Below the pieces are notes generated by a model. It ran no database searches, was not told where the DNA came from, and worked only from the letters and a program-made list of their open reading frames with translations. From Chloroflexota bacterium (GTDB taxonomy: Bacteria; Chloroflexota; Anaerolineae; Anaerolineales; Villigracilaceae): a stretch of DNA of 48,680 nucleotides. Numbering within the stretch: position 1 is the first letter of the stretch; the number at the start of each line of letters is the position of its first letter. The stretch covers positions 1-48,680 of the forward strand of contig JAADGN010000001.1 in assembly GCA_013152325.1 (NCBI GenBank), read 5' to 3'. The position numbers were made by a program, and so were the translations under genes. Below, piece after piece: positions 14,176 to 23,609 of this stretch.

Positions 14176-15642
14176 TCAGGCCAGTCCAACTTCAGCGTTG
14201 AACTCTTCGATCTGGGCATCGATCTCCGAGATCTGTTCCTGGACTTCCGTCCAGTAGTCCGTGCGATACCACATATCCTGAATCTCTTCGTAGGTCTTGC
14301 CCTGCTGTTCGACCCAGGTGAAGTACTTCAAGTTGTGGATACGGCGGCGATCCGTGTAACGCAGTTCGAGCAAATTGTCGGTATCCTGCCCCATCAGGTA
14401 ACGAGCAAAATCGGCGGCGGCATCCGTCTCAGAGTATTGGCCGAATTCCGCGTGCATTTCCTGCAGGCGTGACTGGTAGAGTTCCATCGAGTCGGTCAGC
14501 ACCGTCAACATAATGTCGTTCTCGCCCATCTCGTAATACTTGGCAGTCTTGATGGCTGTCAGCACGTTGGAGATGCCGGAGAAGCCCATCAGGTCGAGTT
14601 GTGAGACGATCCCTTCCGGCACGCCCTGCTCGACGAGATATTTGCGGCCCGCCGGTTCGTTGAACAGGCGCGACAGGTTGACCACGGCGTTATCGTCAAT
14701 CGCCACGACCATGTCGGTATTCTTCGAGTTGTGGATCCAAGGCACGTGCTTGTCGCCGATCCCCTCGATACGGTGTGCGCCGAAGCCGTTTTCGAGCAGC
14801 GTCGGGCACTGCAGCGCCTCGCTGGCGACGATCTTGCTGTCCGGGAAAAGCTGCTTCATGTAGTCGCCGCTGGCAATCGTTCCGGCGGAGCCAGTGGCGG
14901 AGGCGATGCCGCGATACCTGTCTTGCGGTCCCATGACCTGCTTGAGCACTTCTTCCATGGCGTGACCGGTGATCTCGTAATGCCACAGATAGTTGCCGAA
15001 TTCGTCGAACTGATTGAAGATCATCAGGTCTTCGCCCGAATTGCGCAGTTCCCAGCATTTATCGAAAATCTCTTTGACGTTCGATTCGCTGCCCGGTGTT
15101 TTGATCGTCTCACCGGCAATACTCGCCAGCCAGTCAAAGCGCTCTTTGGACATCCCTTCGGGCAAAATGGCGATGGACTCACAGGCCAGCAGCGCCGAAT
15201 CGTACGCCCCGCCGCGGCAGTAGTTGCCCGTCGAAGGCCAGACCGCCTTTTGGGTGGTCGGATCGAACTGACCCGTGACCAGCCGCGGCACAAGACAGCC
15301 GAACGCAGCCCCGACTTTATGCGCGCCGGTCGGGAACCATTTGCCCACCAGGACAATGATGCGTGCGTCCACGCCGGTCAGAGACTTGGGCAGTTCGAGG
15401 TAATTCACACCGCCAAACCCGCCGCCGCTGGCTTTCGGCTCATTGTGCCAGGTGATGCGGAACAGGTTGCGCGGGTGCAAATCCCACAAACCGATACTCG
15501 CCAGTTCTTCCTTGACCTTGTCCGAAATCAAAGAGGGGTCTTTCATTTGAGCAAAGGTAGGGATAATAATATTGCGCTCGCGGGCGCGGCGAATGGCGCG
15601 GGCGCGGCGGTCTTTCTGGATCGTCAAATCAATTGTGGACAT
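14176..15642 (-). CDS. Fold-type II PLP-dependent enzyme, cysteine synthase/lyase superfamily, unknown substrate
   Basis: 488 residues, longer than normal fold-type II enzymes (about 310-400). The PLP lysine is probably in TGAHKVGAAFG; the substrate-carboxylate loop is STGNYCRGGAYDS, and ASATGSAGTIASGD is the phosphate-binding glycine loop. It is not an obvious orthologue of 2,3-diaminopropionate ammonia-lyase (YgeX), cysteine synthase or threonine synthase. The N-terminal 70 residues (ARAIRRARERNIIIPTFAQM) and a highly acidic C-terminal helical tail of about 100 residues are extra. A perfect 17-base palindrome containing TTGTCAGACAA overlaps its predicted transcription start, as at the purine deaminase and formate-channel promoters. 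I infer an ammonia-lyase-type role in the same pathway; this is not shown. Confidence 0.85.
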   Translation of the reverse strand: MSTIDLTIQKDRRARAIRRARERNIIIPTFAQMKDPSLISDKVKEELASIGLWDLHPRNLFRITWHNEPKASGGGFGGVNYLELPKSLTGVDARIIVLVGKWFPTGAHKVGAAFGCLVPRLVTGQFDPTTQKAVWPSTGNYCRGGAYDSALLACESIAILPEGMSKERFDWLASIAGETIKTPGSESNVKEIFDKCWELRNSGEDLMIFNQFDEFGNYLWHYEITGHAMEEVLKQVMGPQDRYRGIASATGSAGTIASGDYMKQLFPDSKIVASEALQCPTLLENGFGAHRIEGIGDKHVPWIHNSKNTDMVVAIDDNAVVNLSRLFNEPAGRKYLVEQGVPEGIVSQLDLMGFSGISNVLTAIKTAKYYEMGENDIMLTVLTDSMELYQSRLQEMHAEFGQYSETDAAADFARYLMGQDTDNLLELRYTDRRRIHNLKYFTWVEQQGKTYEEIQDMWYRTDYWTEVQEQISEIDAQIEEFNAEVGLA

Positions 15643-15657
15643 AGAAATCTCCTGAGA

Positions 15658-15674
15658 AAGTTGTCAGACAACTT
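15658..15674. promoter_or_regulatory. TTGTCWGACAA operator at the PLP enzyme promoter
   Basis: AAGTTGTC-A-GACAACTT is a perfect 17-base palindrome centred on one A. It starts three bases after the -10 element of the PLP enzyme gene, covers the expected start point and ends 15 bases before the ATG. The core matches the operators at 39171, 39224 and 43946. Confidence 0.75.
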
Positions 15675-15676
15675 TA

Positions 15677-15682
15677 ATTATA
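15677..15682 (-). promoter_or_regulatory. -10 element of the PLP enzyme gene
   Basis: TATAAT on the minus strand, 34 bases before the ATG and adjoining the palindrome. No good -35 hexamer is seen at 16-18 bases. Confidence 0.6.
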
Positions 15683-15768
15683 TCTTAAAAACCACCAGCT
15701 TCTCACATCCACTTCCGTTGCAAAAAGCCTCGTCTCAGTGATGAATATCGTGCGTTAAAAATGCACGC

Positions 15769-16956
15769 TCAAACCGTAGCCAGCGCTGCTTTCATCCTCT
15801 CCAACGCCTCGACCAGCGTTTCACGCGGGCAGCCGAAATTCAGGCGCACGAAACCATCCCCGCCGGGGCCGAAGGTCGCGCCGTCGTTCAGGGCCACTTT
15901 GGCCTCGTTCAGGAAAAACTCGTGCGGCGAACCTTCGATTTTCCCGCTCCCGATCAACTCGTTGCAATCCAGCCAGGCCAGGTAGGTCGCGTCCGGCACA
16001 GTCGTACGGATGCCGGGCAGATTGTCGCGCACATAGTCGGCCACAAAATCACGGTTGGCGGTCAGATAGCGATTCAGCGCGGCCAGCCAGTCATCACATT
16101 CGCCGGTCAATGCGGCCTGGGCCGAGATCAATCCCAGGCTGTTGACGTGCAGAGTCAGGCGCTTCACTTCTTTCACGAAACGCTCGCGCAGGTCGGCATC
16201 CTGAATAACGGCAAAGCCGCAAAACAATCCGGCCACGTTGAAGGTCTTGCTCGGCGCGACCAGCGTGATCGTCCGCGCCGCGATCTTCGGGGAGAGCGAC
16301 GCGATGGGAATGTGCTGCGTCTCTCCCAGCAGCAATTCACTGTGAATTTCGTCCGAACAGATGAGAATGTCCTCCCGGTCGCAAATTTCGGCCATGCGCG
16401 TCAGGTCGGCGCGGCTGTAGGCGATCCCGGTCGGATTGTGCGGGTTGCAAAGCAGGAACATACGCGTGCGCGCTCCGCCCGCGTGGACAGCTGATTCGAA
16501 GAGATCCCAGTCCACCTCGTAACGCAGTGTGCGCCCATGGGAGACGGGTTTCAGCGGGGCTGTCTGGCGCACCAGACCCACATTCTCGTGGACGCTCAGG
16601 AACGGGAAGTACACCGGCGTCTGCATCAGAATCCCATCCCCAGGAGCGGCAGCGATGCGCGCCGCGACGTTGAAGCCGGTTACCAGGCCGGGGACAGCGA
16701 CCACCTGCTCCGGCGCGACCTGCCAATCGTAGAGACGCGTCATGCGTTGGGCGACGACCTCGTACATTTTTGGCGAGGGCAGCTCATAGCCGAAAACGCC
16801 GTGTTCCACGGCTGCACGCAGCGCCTCGATAACGGGAGCCGGCGCGGGGAAGTCCATGTCCGCCACCCAAAGGGGCAGTACGTCTCCGGGGTAGAATCCC
16901 CATTTGATGCTGTTGCTGGCACGGCGGTCAGTCAGCCTGTCAAAATCATAAGACAT
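15769..16956 (-). CDS. PatB/MalY-type pyridoxal-phosphate C-S lyase (aminotransferase class I/II fold)
   Basis: 395-residue fold-type I PLP enzyme. The N-terminal NSIKWGFYPGDVLPLWVADMDFPAPAPVIEAL is diagnostic for the PatB/MalY cystathionine beta-lyase group. LCNPHNPTGIAYS, CSDEIHSELLL and the lysine in APSKTFNVAGLFCGF are the cofactor-binding blocks. These enzymes split cystathionine or cysteine conjugates to thiol, pyruvate and ammonia. CGGAGTG precedes the ATG. It appears to be a single-gene unit, transcribed in the same direction as the PLP enzyme but 126 bases upstream of it and without the operator of that gene. Confidence 0.92.
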   Translation of the reverse strand: MSYDFDRLTDRRASNSIKWGFYPGDVLPLWVADMDFPAPAPVIEALRAAVEHGVFGYELPSPKMYEVVAQRMTRLYDWQVAPEQVVAVPGLVTGFNVAARIAAAPGDGILMQTPVYFPFLSVHENVGLVRQTAPLKPVSHGRTLRYEVDWDLFESAVHAGGARTRMFLLCNPHNPTGIAYSRADLTRMAEICDREDILICSDEIHSELLLGETQHIPIASLSPKIAARTITLVAPSKTFNVAGLFCGFAVIQDADLRERFVKEVKRLTLHVNSLGLISAQAALTGECDDWLAALNRYLTANRDFVADYVRDNLPGIRTTVPDATYLAWLDCNELIGSGKIEGSPHEFFLNEAKVALNDGATFGPGGDGFVRLNFGCPRETLVEALERMKAALATV

Positions 16957-17018
16957 TGTTCATCACTCCGTGTAAGTTCTAATGCTTGATCCCCCACCAT
17001 GCTTATATGGCAACATAC

Positions 17019-17966
17019 TTACGTTTTTCTCTCGTCTTCCGGCGCTTCGCGGACAACATAAAGCGGCCTGCCTTTGGCTTCGTCGTACAAGCGCCCGACA
17101 TACTCCCCCAAAATACCCAGCGAGATCAATTGCACGCCGCCGAGAAACAGAACTGCGATCAAGGTGGTGGCCTGTCCGGCAAACTGCTGCGATCCGGCCA
17201 CGCGCAGAACGATCACGACAGGGATGGCCACGATGGCTATCCCCGCCGAGGCAAAACCAAAAAAGGTGGCCACTTGCAGCGGGAAATATGAGAATCCCGT
17301 CACAGCGTTGAGGGCCAATTTGAGCATCTTCCTGAAGGGATATTTGGTCTCACCCGCAAAACGGGCTGCGCGCCTATATTCCACGCCAATCTGGCGAAAT
17401 CCCACCCAGGCCGACATGCCGCGCAGAAAACGATGGCGCTCACGCATATTGTTCATCACATCCACAACTTTGCGGTCGAGCAGACGGAAGTCGCCGGTAT
17501 CGAGCGGAATCTTCACGTCCGTGATGCGGTAAATCATGCGGTAGAAAAGCGTAGCGGTGCTCTTCTTGAACCAGGTCTCGCCTTCACGTTCGGCGCGCAC
17601 CGCGTAGACCACTTCGTACCCCTCGCGCCATTTAGCGACCAGGTCGAGGATGGTCTCGGGTGGGTCTTGCAGGTCCGCGTCGATGATGACCATCGCCTGC
17701 CCGCGACTGTAGTCCAGCCCGGCGGTGACGGCGATCTGGTGGCCGAAATTGCGCGCAAATATCACCGGGCGGACGCGCTTGTCGTCCGCGGCCAGCTCGC
17801 GGATTCGTTCGGTCGAACCGTCGGTCGAACCGTCGTCCACGAGGACCAGTTCCCAGGGTTCGCCGGTCGAGTCCATCACGTCCCTGACGCGGCGGTAGAA
17901 TTCGGGGATATTGTCAATTTCGTTGTATATGGGGGCAACGACAGAGAAAGTAACAGTTTTATCCAT
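17019..17966 (-). CDS. Family 2 glycosyltransferase, GtrB/dolichol-phosphate-mannosyltransferase-like
   Basis: 315 residues. The catalytic GT-A domain holds [37 protein letters not shown] and [13 protein letters not shown] (DxD-type metal site), then [14 protein letters not shown]. Two C-terminal membrane helices (about residues 222-250 and 265-288, [21 protein letters not shown] and [35 protein letters not shown]) match the GtrB/ArnC-like group, which moves a sugar onto undecaprenyl phosphate. The ATG at 17966 is preferred over the upstream TTG of the ORF track because GGAAAAG precedes it and [16 protein letters not shown] is the normal start. Confidence 0.93.
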   Translation of the reverse strand: MDKTVTFSVVAPIYNEIDNIPEFYRRVRDVMDSTGEPWELVLVDDGSTDGSTERIRELAADDKRVRPVIFARNFGHQIAVTAGLDYSRGQAMVIIDADLQDPPETILDLVAKWREGYEVVYAVRAEREGETWFKKSTATLFYRMIYRITDVKIPLDTGDFRLLDRKVVDVMNNMRERHRFLRGMSAWVGFRQIGVEYRRAARFAGETKYPFRKMLKLALNAVTGFSYFPLQVATFFGFASAGIAIVAIPVVIVLRVAGSQQFAGQATTLIAVLFLGGVQLISLGILGEYVGRLYDEAKGRPLYVVREAPEDERKT

Positions 17967-18028
17967 TCTTTTCCAATTCAGCACCAGCAAGTCCCGCCGA
18001 CGGACAAATCCAACGGCCGGTTTTAGAA

Positions 18029-18046
18029 AGCCGTCTGAATACGGCT
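18029..18046 (-). terminator. Possible weak terminator after the AI-2E transporter gene
   Basis: AGCCGT-ATTCAG-ACGGCT can form a six-pair hairpin followed on the minus strand by TTCTAAAA, within a short intergenic gap. The stem is short and the T tract poor. Confidence 0.35.
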
Positions 18047-18058
18047 GAAAACAGGCTT

Positions 18059-19189
18059 TCAGTCCGCCACAGATTCCCCTTCCGGTTCCAGTTCGACTGG
18101 CAGGGGCCCGGAGGGCATTTCATCCTCCGGAAACGGCGGCAGGCCCAACACCCGGCGGCGCAGGTACCTGCCGACCACCATCAAAGAGGCCAGCAGCGGT
18201 ACAACGATCAGCACGCCAAGTACCCCCTGAATGATCAGGGCAGCGATGATGGCGACAAAAACCACCCCGTCGTGCAGCTTTAGACTGCGCCCAACCACAC
18301 GCGGCAGCAACCAGATATTCTTGGCGTAATTCAGGACACTGTAAACCCCCAGGACCAACACGGAAAACCACAGATTCGAAATCGGCAGGAAAGTCGACCC
18401 TTCCACCAAAGCGACGGCCACAGCAAGCGTCACTGCCACAAACGGGCCAAGCTCAGGAATGATATTCAGCACTCCTGCCAACGCCCCCAGGACAAGCGCG
18501 CCCGGCAAACCAATCGCCAGCCAGGCGATGGTGTAGATAACGACCAAAAGGGCCATGAGCGCTATCTGACCGCGCATGTAGGCGCTCCAAATTTCTGTGA
18601 TCTCGTCGTATAACCGGCGAACGTCCGGCTGATATTGTGCAGGAGGCAGGCGGAAGAACCACTCTCGCAACCGGTCCCAATCGATCAGCAGGTAGTAGAT
18701 CGTGATAATGATGACCAGCAACCAGGCTACATTCCGGGAAGTACTTTCGATCAACTTCAACGTACTTTCCGGCACCAAATTAATCAGCGTCGAAAGCGGC
18801 TCGGTAATGTCAGGGACGAGTGTCGTCAGGCTCAATGTGAACCCGCCAATAACCAAAGGCTGGGAGAACAAATTCTGGACGTAGACCGGCAGCCCCGTCA
18901 AATCGCTCAACAATTCCTGCAGCTCCCCCACCAAAATCGGCACGACCGTGGCCGGGATAGCCAAGACGATTGCCAAAGTAATGAAATACACCAGATTGAC
19001 TGCCAGCCGATGCGACATGCGCGCTGAAGACTTCAAAAAGTCCACCACGGGGTTGAGCACATACGCAACCAGCCCCGCGATAATCAGCGGCTGGAACACC
19101 GGGCGGACATACCAGGCCGTAAAAGCCAGCCCAACGACGATTATCGTCAGCGTAAAATACCGCGCTCTGGGGCTCCAGTTTGCACTCAT
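18059..19189 (-). CDS. AI-2E family transporter (PerM/YdiK type)
   Basis: 376-residue multipass membrane protein. It starts with paired helices ([39 protein letters not shown]), has a poorly conserved middle segment of about 80 residues, and ends with the conserved helices around [35 protein letters not shown] and [48 protein letters not shown]. The family includes autoinducer-2 exporters and sodium/proton antiporters, so the substrate is open. A proline- and glutamate-rich cytoplasmic tail follows. The ATG overlaps the stop of the threonine synthase-like gene by four bases (ATGA). Confidence 0.92.
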   Translation of the reverse strand: MSANWSPRARYFTLTIIVVGLAFTAWYVRPVFQPLIIAGLVAYVLNPVVDFLKSSARMSHRLAVNLVYFITLAIVLAIPATVVPILVGELQELLSDLTGLPVYVQNLFSQPLVIGGFTLSLTTLVPDITEPLSTLINLVPESTLKLIESTSRNVAWLLVIIITIYYLLIDWDRLREWFFRLPPAQYQPDVRRLYDEITEIWSAYMRGQIALMALLVVIYTIAWLAIGLPGALVLGALAGVLNIIPELGPFVAVTLAVAVALVEGSTFLPISNLWFSVLVLGVYSVLNYAKNIWLLPRVVGRSLKLHDGVVFVAIIAALIIQGVLGVLIVVPLLASLMVVGRYLRRRVLGLPPFPEDEMPSGPLPVELEPEGESVAD

Positions 19190-20427
19190 AGAAGGTCCTT
19201 CACAGCTTGCAGCGTCGGCTCAATGATCGGCGCTGCGGCCACAGCCTGCATAGCTGCCTTGACATCTTTCAAGCCGCTGCCAGTATTCACCACCAGGACG
19301 GGATCCTCGGGCCGCACCAGGCCCTGGGCTGCCGCGCTGACCAATCCGGCATATGCTGTGGCCCCGGCCGGTTCCGCGAAAACGCCCACCCGGCCCAGGT
19401 CTGCGATCGCGGACAGGATATCCTCGTCGCGGACAGTGATGTACGTGCCGCCCGTCTCGCGTGCGGCGCGCACTGCACGAACGCCATCGCGCGGCAGATC
19501 CACCGAGATGCTGTCGGCCAGCGTCTGCGCCGAGACCGGCTCGATCTGTTCCGTGCCCGCATTGAAGGCATTGGCTATCGCCGCCGACCCTTCGGCCTGC
19601 ACGCCGATAATACGCGGCATTTTTTCAATCCAGCCCAATGCGAGCAAATCCTTGAAGCCCTTATGGATGCCGGAGATAATGTTGCCATCGCCCACCGAGA
19701 CAAAAATCGTCAGCGGAGTCGATGTCTCGCCCAAAGTCTCCAGCGACCATTCCCAGATCTCGAAGGCGGCGGTCTTCTTGCCCTCGGCGGTAAACGGATT
19801 GTAGCCCGTATTGCGGCAATACCAGCCGAATTCCTGCGAGGCTTTGACCGACAGGTCGAAAGCATCGTCGTAGGTGCCATCCACCAGCATGACGCGCGCG
19901 CCAAAGATCAGCAACTGGGCAATCTTGGCAGGCGGGGCAGACTTGGGTGCAAAGATGACCGCTTTTTGCCCGATGGCTGCCGCCATCCCGGCCAGCGCCG
20001 CGCCGGCGTTCCCGGTCGAAGCGGTGACCACGATCTCCGCGCCGATCTCGCGGGCGCGCGCCACCACGACCGCGCTGGCGCGGTCTTTGAAGGAGGCCGT
20101 CGGATTGCGGCTCTCGTCTTTGAGCCACACATCGCGCAAGCCGAGTTTCTCCGCCAAGCGGGGCAGCGCAAAGACCGGCGTCCACCCAGCCGCGTGCAGC
20201 GGGGTTGCCTCGCCGCCAGGGTCAGAGACCGGCAGCATGGGCAAATAGCGCCAGAGTGAGGCTTCCGTCCGGCAGGTAATATCTTCGGGATGGTACTTGT
20301 GCCGAATGGCTTCGTAGTCCAAAATAATATCCAGGTTGCCGCCATCCGTCGGGCAGGTATAGGTCACCTGGTCGGGACGATATTTCTGTCCACACAGGGA
20401 ACATCGGTAGCCAACAAATTTATCCAT
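19186..20427 (-). CDS. thrC: Threonine synthase-like PLP enzyme with N-terminal zinc ribbon
   Basis: 413-residue fold-type II PLP enzyme. RNPTASFKDRASAVVV carries the PLP lysine, TASTGNAGAALAG the substrate loop and VSVGDGNIISG the phosphate loop. The N-terminal ribbon YRCSLCGQKYRPDQVTYTCPTDGGNL has three of the usual four zinc cysteines; the fourth position is Asp. Threonine synthase converts O-phosphohomoserine to threonine. Because divergent relatives act on other amino acids, the annotation is by family. It is coupled to the AI-2E transporter, and a 294-base non-coding region with strong stem-loops precedes it. No homoserine kinase or dehydrogenase is nearby. Confidence 0.85.
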   Translation of the reverse strand: MDKFVGYRCSLCGQKYRPDQVTYTCPTDGGNLDIILDYEAIRHKYHPEDITCRTEASLWRYLPMLPVSDPGGEATPLHAAGWTPVFALPRLAEKLGLRDVWLKDESRNPTASFKDRASAVVVARAREIGAEIVVTASTGNAGAALAGMAAAIGQKAVIFAPKSAPPAKIAQLLIFGARVMLVDGTYDDAFDLSVKASQEFGWYCRNTGYNPFTAEGKKTAAFEIWEWSLETLGETSTPLTIFVSVGDGNIISGIHKGFKDLLALGWIEKMPRIIGVQAEGSAAIANAFNAGTEQIEPVSAQTLADSISVDLPRDGVRAVRAARETGGTYITVRDEDILSAIADLGRVGVFAEPAGATAYAGLVSAAAQGLVRPEDPVLVVNTGSGLKDVKAAMQAVAAAPIIEPTLQAVKDLL

Positions 20428-20648
20428 AGTTTTTTGCCTTCGAATTGCTGCACCCCCAGAGGTGGTGAAGCAACGACGTTGTAAAGATATTTTCGACCAA
20501 CTGCATATCGAATTGACCTATTTTACTGTACTTTCGTCAAAGCTGCATTCGCGGCAATCCTGCGCTTAAAGACAGCACTTTTCGCGAATGGTCCTCCCCC
20601 CTGTATGCGGGCAGCCAACCCGCGCACCGCAGTATACGGGGGCACGAG
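20428..20648 (-). other. Structured non-coding region upstream of the threonine synthase-like gene
   Basis: No gene is seen. Two base-paired regions stand out: 20596-20642, where CCCCCTGTATGCGGG faces CCGCAGTATACGGGGG with small bulges, and 20547-20589, where ATTCGCG faces CGCGAAT around a 29-base loop. They lie on the threonine synthase transcript side, after the Mo-hydroxylase terminator. I could not match them to a known riboswitch or T-box (no GGGTGGNACCGCG element read in the correct orientation). Confidence 0.4.
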
Positions 20649-20668
20649 AAAAAAGGCGGAACTACCGC
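20649..20668 (-). terminator. Short intrinsic terminator of the molybdenum hydroxylase gene
   Basis: On the minus strand GCGG-TAGTT-CCGC followed by CTTTTTT, 54 bases after the xdh-type stop codon. The stem has only four G-C pairs. Confidence 0.5.
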
Positions 20669-20721
20669 TATTTTATCATTTGCGCACGGTCAAACCATCG
20701 AGACGACCATACAAATTCGAG

Positions 20722-23556
20722 TTACGCTTTGATGGCCTGCAAAATCTTCTCTTGGTCTACGGGCAGGCTGTCAACGCGCACGCCTACGGCGTTGTAAATC
20801 GCATTGGTAATCGCGGGAGTAGTTGGAATGCTGACGATCTCGCCAATCCCTTTTGCCCCATACGGCCCCTCGGAGGTGGGATGCTCGACCACGATCGGGA
20901 TGATCTCAGGGGTCTGCACAATGGACGGGATGCGGTAACGCGCCAGCCGGTCGGTGACGACGTAGCCATCTTCGACGATGAACTGCTCGGTCAGGGCGTT
21001 GCCCAGCCCCATCATCACGCCGCCCTCGATCTGGCCTTTCAGCCCCAGCGGGTTGACGGCCTGTCCGACATCGTTGGCCGCGACGATGCGCAGCACACGC
21101 ACTTCACCCGTCAGCGTGTTCACTTCCACCTCGGCGGCCTGGGCCGCGAAAGCAAAGGCAAAGTGCATATCGCCGCCCTGCCCCAACGGTTTGGTGGCCG
21201 GCGCCCGATATTCATAGACGGCATACGACTGGCGTCCTTCGGAATGCATGGCGGCATAGACCTCCGCCAGCGGGAGCGAACGGCCGCCAACGCGCACCGT
21301 CCCGTCGGCAAAGATGATCTGCTCCGGCGGTTGGTCGTATTTCTCGGCCAGCGTGGAGGCGATGGCCTGTCGCAGGGACTGCGCGGCCAGACGCGCCGCG
21401 TTGCCCGTGACGTAGGTCTGGCGGGAGGCGGTCGTCGGGCCGCCGTCGGGCGTCAGGTCGGTGTCCATGACGAGCACATTGACCTGAGACAACGGCGCGC
21501 CGAGTTCCTCGGCCACGATCATTTGCAAGACCGTCACCAACCCCTGCCCCAATTCTGCGGAGGAGGTGCGCACTTCCAGTTTGCCGTCCGGGAACAAATG
21601 CACTTCTGCGCCGGCTTTATCGTCCGCGCCGCCGCCCAGGCCGGTATTCTTGAAGGCCGCCGAAAAACCCCAGGCGCGCCGCTTGTGGGGCGCACCCGGC
21701 ACAGGTCGGGGGGCAAAAATCGATTGAACGGAATCCGGCCCACCCTGAGGCCGATGCGAGGCCTCGTCCTGCTTTATCAGGCGGCGCACCTCGGCTTCCA
21801 CCTTGTCGATGCATTCGAGCAAGCCCACGCTTTCACGCAGTTCCTGCCCGGTGCTGGTCGTACTGCCTATGCGCAGAGCATTCTTGCGGCGCAATGCCAC
21901 CGGGTCCATATCCAGCGTCTCGGCCAGCATGTCCATCATGCTCTCGACGGCAAAAGCCGACTGGGTGACGCCGAAGCCGCGGAACGCGCCCGCGGGCGGG
22001 TTGTTGGTGTACATGGCGTAGCAATCGGAGCGCGCGTCGGGAATTTCGTAAGGGCCAACGGAGTGCGTCGTGGCGCGCCCCATTACCTTCTCGCCCAGGG
22101 ATGCGTACGCGCCGCTGTCGCCATAGAGTTCGGTTTCAACCGCGGTCAGGCGGCCGTCCTTGGTTGCGCCCAACTTGACGCGGATCCGGGTGGCGTGCCG
22201 TTTGGGGTGCACGATCAGGCTTTCGTGCCGGTCGAAGAGCAATTTGACCGGACGCCCAGTAGCGTTTGCCAGCAACGCGGCGTGAATTTGCCCGGCAATA
22301 TCCTCTTTGCCGCCAAAGCCGCCGCCCATCAACTGCCCGACGATGTGCACCCGCTCGTGCGGCCAGCCCAGGGCGTCAGCTACCTGTTGCCGGTCTGAAT
22401 AGGGAATTTGCGAACCGACGTAGACTTCCATGCGCCCGTCCTCGGTGGGGACGGCCACGCTGCACTCCGGTTCAAGAAACGCGTGGTCGGTGGTCGGCGT
22501 GTGAAAGGTGTGCTCCAGGATCACGTCAGCGGCGGCGAAGCCCGCCTCCAGGTCGCCTTTGCGCACCTTGATGTGCTTGAGCAGATTGCCGCTCTCGTGC
22601 AACACGGGCGCGTCCGGCCGGCGAGCCTGCACCGGATTGCTGACAACAGGCAGTTCTTCGAATTCAGCCGTCATCAAATCCAGCGCAGCGGCGGCAGCGG
22701 CTTCACTCTCTGCGGCCACGATGGCCAGCGCATCGCCAACGTAGCGCACCCGTTCGCCGACGCCAACCATGATCGGCCAGTCGGGGACGATCAGTCCGTG
22801 GTTGTGTACGCCCGGCAGATCCTCCGCCGTCAACACAGCGACGACGCCGGGCAGGGCACGCGCCTGCTCCACGTCCAGTTTTCGCAAAATCGCATGGGGG
22901 ACGCCAGCGCGTTTGACGCGGGCATGGAGCATACCCTCGAAGACCAGATCGTCGGTGAAGATGGCCTCGCCGGTCACCTTCTGGATGGCGTCCGGGCGGA
23001 TGTGGCTGTGGCCGATGACGCGATGTCCGTCCCCGGACTCTTTCACGTCCGGAGGAGGAAGCGGCTCGCCCGTTCTCAACGTATGCGCCGCGGCCTGGAT
23101 CGCGCTCTCGATGGACGGATAGCCCGCACAGCGGCAGAGCGTATCCTTGAGCGCGCGGCGAATCTCGTCCGAAGATGGTTCCGGATTGCGCTGCAAAAGG
23201 GCGTGGGAGGTCATAATCTGCCCGGGGATGCAGAAACCACACTGGACCGCGCCGTGCTCAACAAAGGCTTCCTGCAAAGGGTGCAATTTGACCCCTTCAT
23301 CGCCCCGCTCGGCCAGGCCCTCGATGGTCAGCACGGTTTTGCCGTCCGCGCGTTGGGCCGGATAGGTACAAGAAAGCACCGGCTCGCCGTCCACGACGAC
23401 CGTACACGCGCCGCACTCGGCCTCGTTGCAGCCAATTTTGGTGCCGGTCAGACGCAGGCGTTTGCGCAGCAAATCGGCCAGCGTTTCGCCGGGAACGGCG
23501 GGCAGTTGATAAAGCTGCCCGTTAACTGTGAGAGAAATTTGGGGTTGACGCTCCAT
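20722..23556 (-). CDS. Xanthine dehydrogenase-family molybdenum hydroxylase, fused [2Fe-2S] and Mo-binding domains
   Basis: 944-residue molybdenum hydroxylase chain with two domain groups. Residues 1-155 are the double [2Fe-2S] domain: a plant-type cluster in GCNEAECGACTVVVDGEPVLSC and a second in QCGFCIPGQIM plus DTLCRCAGYPSI. The remainder is the molybdopterin-cytosine-dinucleotide domain: QLMGGGFGGKEDIAG (Mo-cofactor glycine loop), GAFRGFGVTQSAFAVE (substrate arginine region) and the catalytic Glu in EGPYGAKGIGEI. The size and fusion resemble E. coli XdhD (956 aa). With the adjacent FAD subunit it should oxidise hypoxanthine or xanthine, or run in reverse on urate; aldehydes or other heterocycles are alternatives. 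The ATG at 23556 has AGAGGT upstream; the ORF-track extension overlaps the FAD gene and is rejected. Confidence 0.9.
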   Translation of the reverse strand: MERQPQISLTVNGQLYQLPAVPGETLADLLRKRLRLTGTKIGCNEAECGACTVVVDGEPVLSCTYPAQRADGKTVLTIEGLAERGDEGVKLHPLQEAFVEHGAVQCGFCIPGQIMTSHALLQRNPEPSSDEIRRALKDTLCRCAGYPSIESAIQAAAHTLRTGEPLPPPDVKESGDGHRVIGHSHIRPDAIQKVTGEAIFTDDLVFEGMLHARVKRAGVPHAILRKLDVEQARALPGVVAVLTAEDLPGVHNHGLIVPDWPIMVGVGERVRYVGDALAIVAAESEAAAAAALDLMTAEFEELPVVSNPVQARRPDAPVLHESGNLLKHIKVRKGDLEAGFAAADVILEHTFHTPTTDHAFLEPECSVAVPTEDGRMEVYVGSQIPYSDRQQVADALGWPHERVHIVGQLMGGGFGGKEDIAGQIHAALLANATGRPVKLLFDRHESLIVHPKRHATRIRVKLGATKDGRLTAVETELYGDSGAYASLGEKVMGRATTHSVGPYEIPDARSDCYAMYTNNPPAGAFRGFGVTQSAFAVESMMDMLAETLDMDPVALRRKNALRIGSTTSTGQELRESVGLLECIDKVEAEVRRLIKQDEASHRPQGGPDSVQSIFAPRPVPGAPHKRRAWGFSAAFKNTGLGGGADDKAGAEVHLFPDGKLEVRTSSAELGQGLVTVLQMIVAEELGAPLSQVNVLVMDTDLTPDGGPTTASRQTYVTGNAARLAAQSLRQAIASTLAEKYDQPPEQIIFADGTVRVGGRSLPLAEVYAAMHSEGRQSYAVYEYRAPATKPLGQGGDMHFAFAFAAQAAEVEVNTLTGEVRVLRIVAANDVGQAVNPLGLKGQIEGGVMMGLGNALTEQFIVEDGYVVTDRLARYRIPSIVQTPEIIPIVVEHPTSEGPYGAKGIGEIVSIPTTPAITNAIYNAVGVRVDSLPVDQEKILQAIKA

Positions 23557-23609
23557 GGTACCTCTATAAAAGGCTTCTTCGTGTCGGCACGCCGCAAGCA
23601 TGCCCTCGT

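Noticed and set aside
20428-20721. T-box leader before the threonine synthase-like gene
   Set aside because: GCGGTAGTTCCGCC looks superficially similar to a T-box motif but forms the terminator of the upstream gene and lacks the GGGTGGNACCGCG core.
20605-22398. 597-residue plus-strand ORF
   Set aside because: Lies entirely antisense to the Mo-hydroxylase gene, is rich in Arg/Gly/His typical of shadow frames in high-GC DNA, and has no start signals or recognisable domains.
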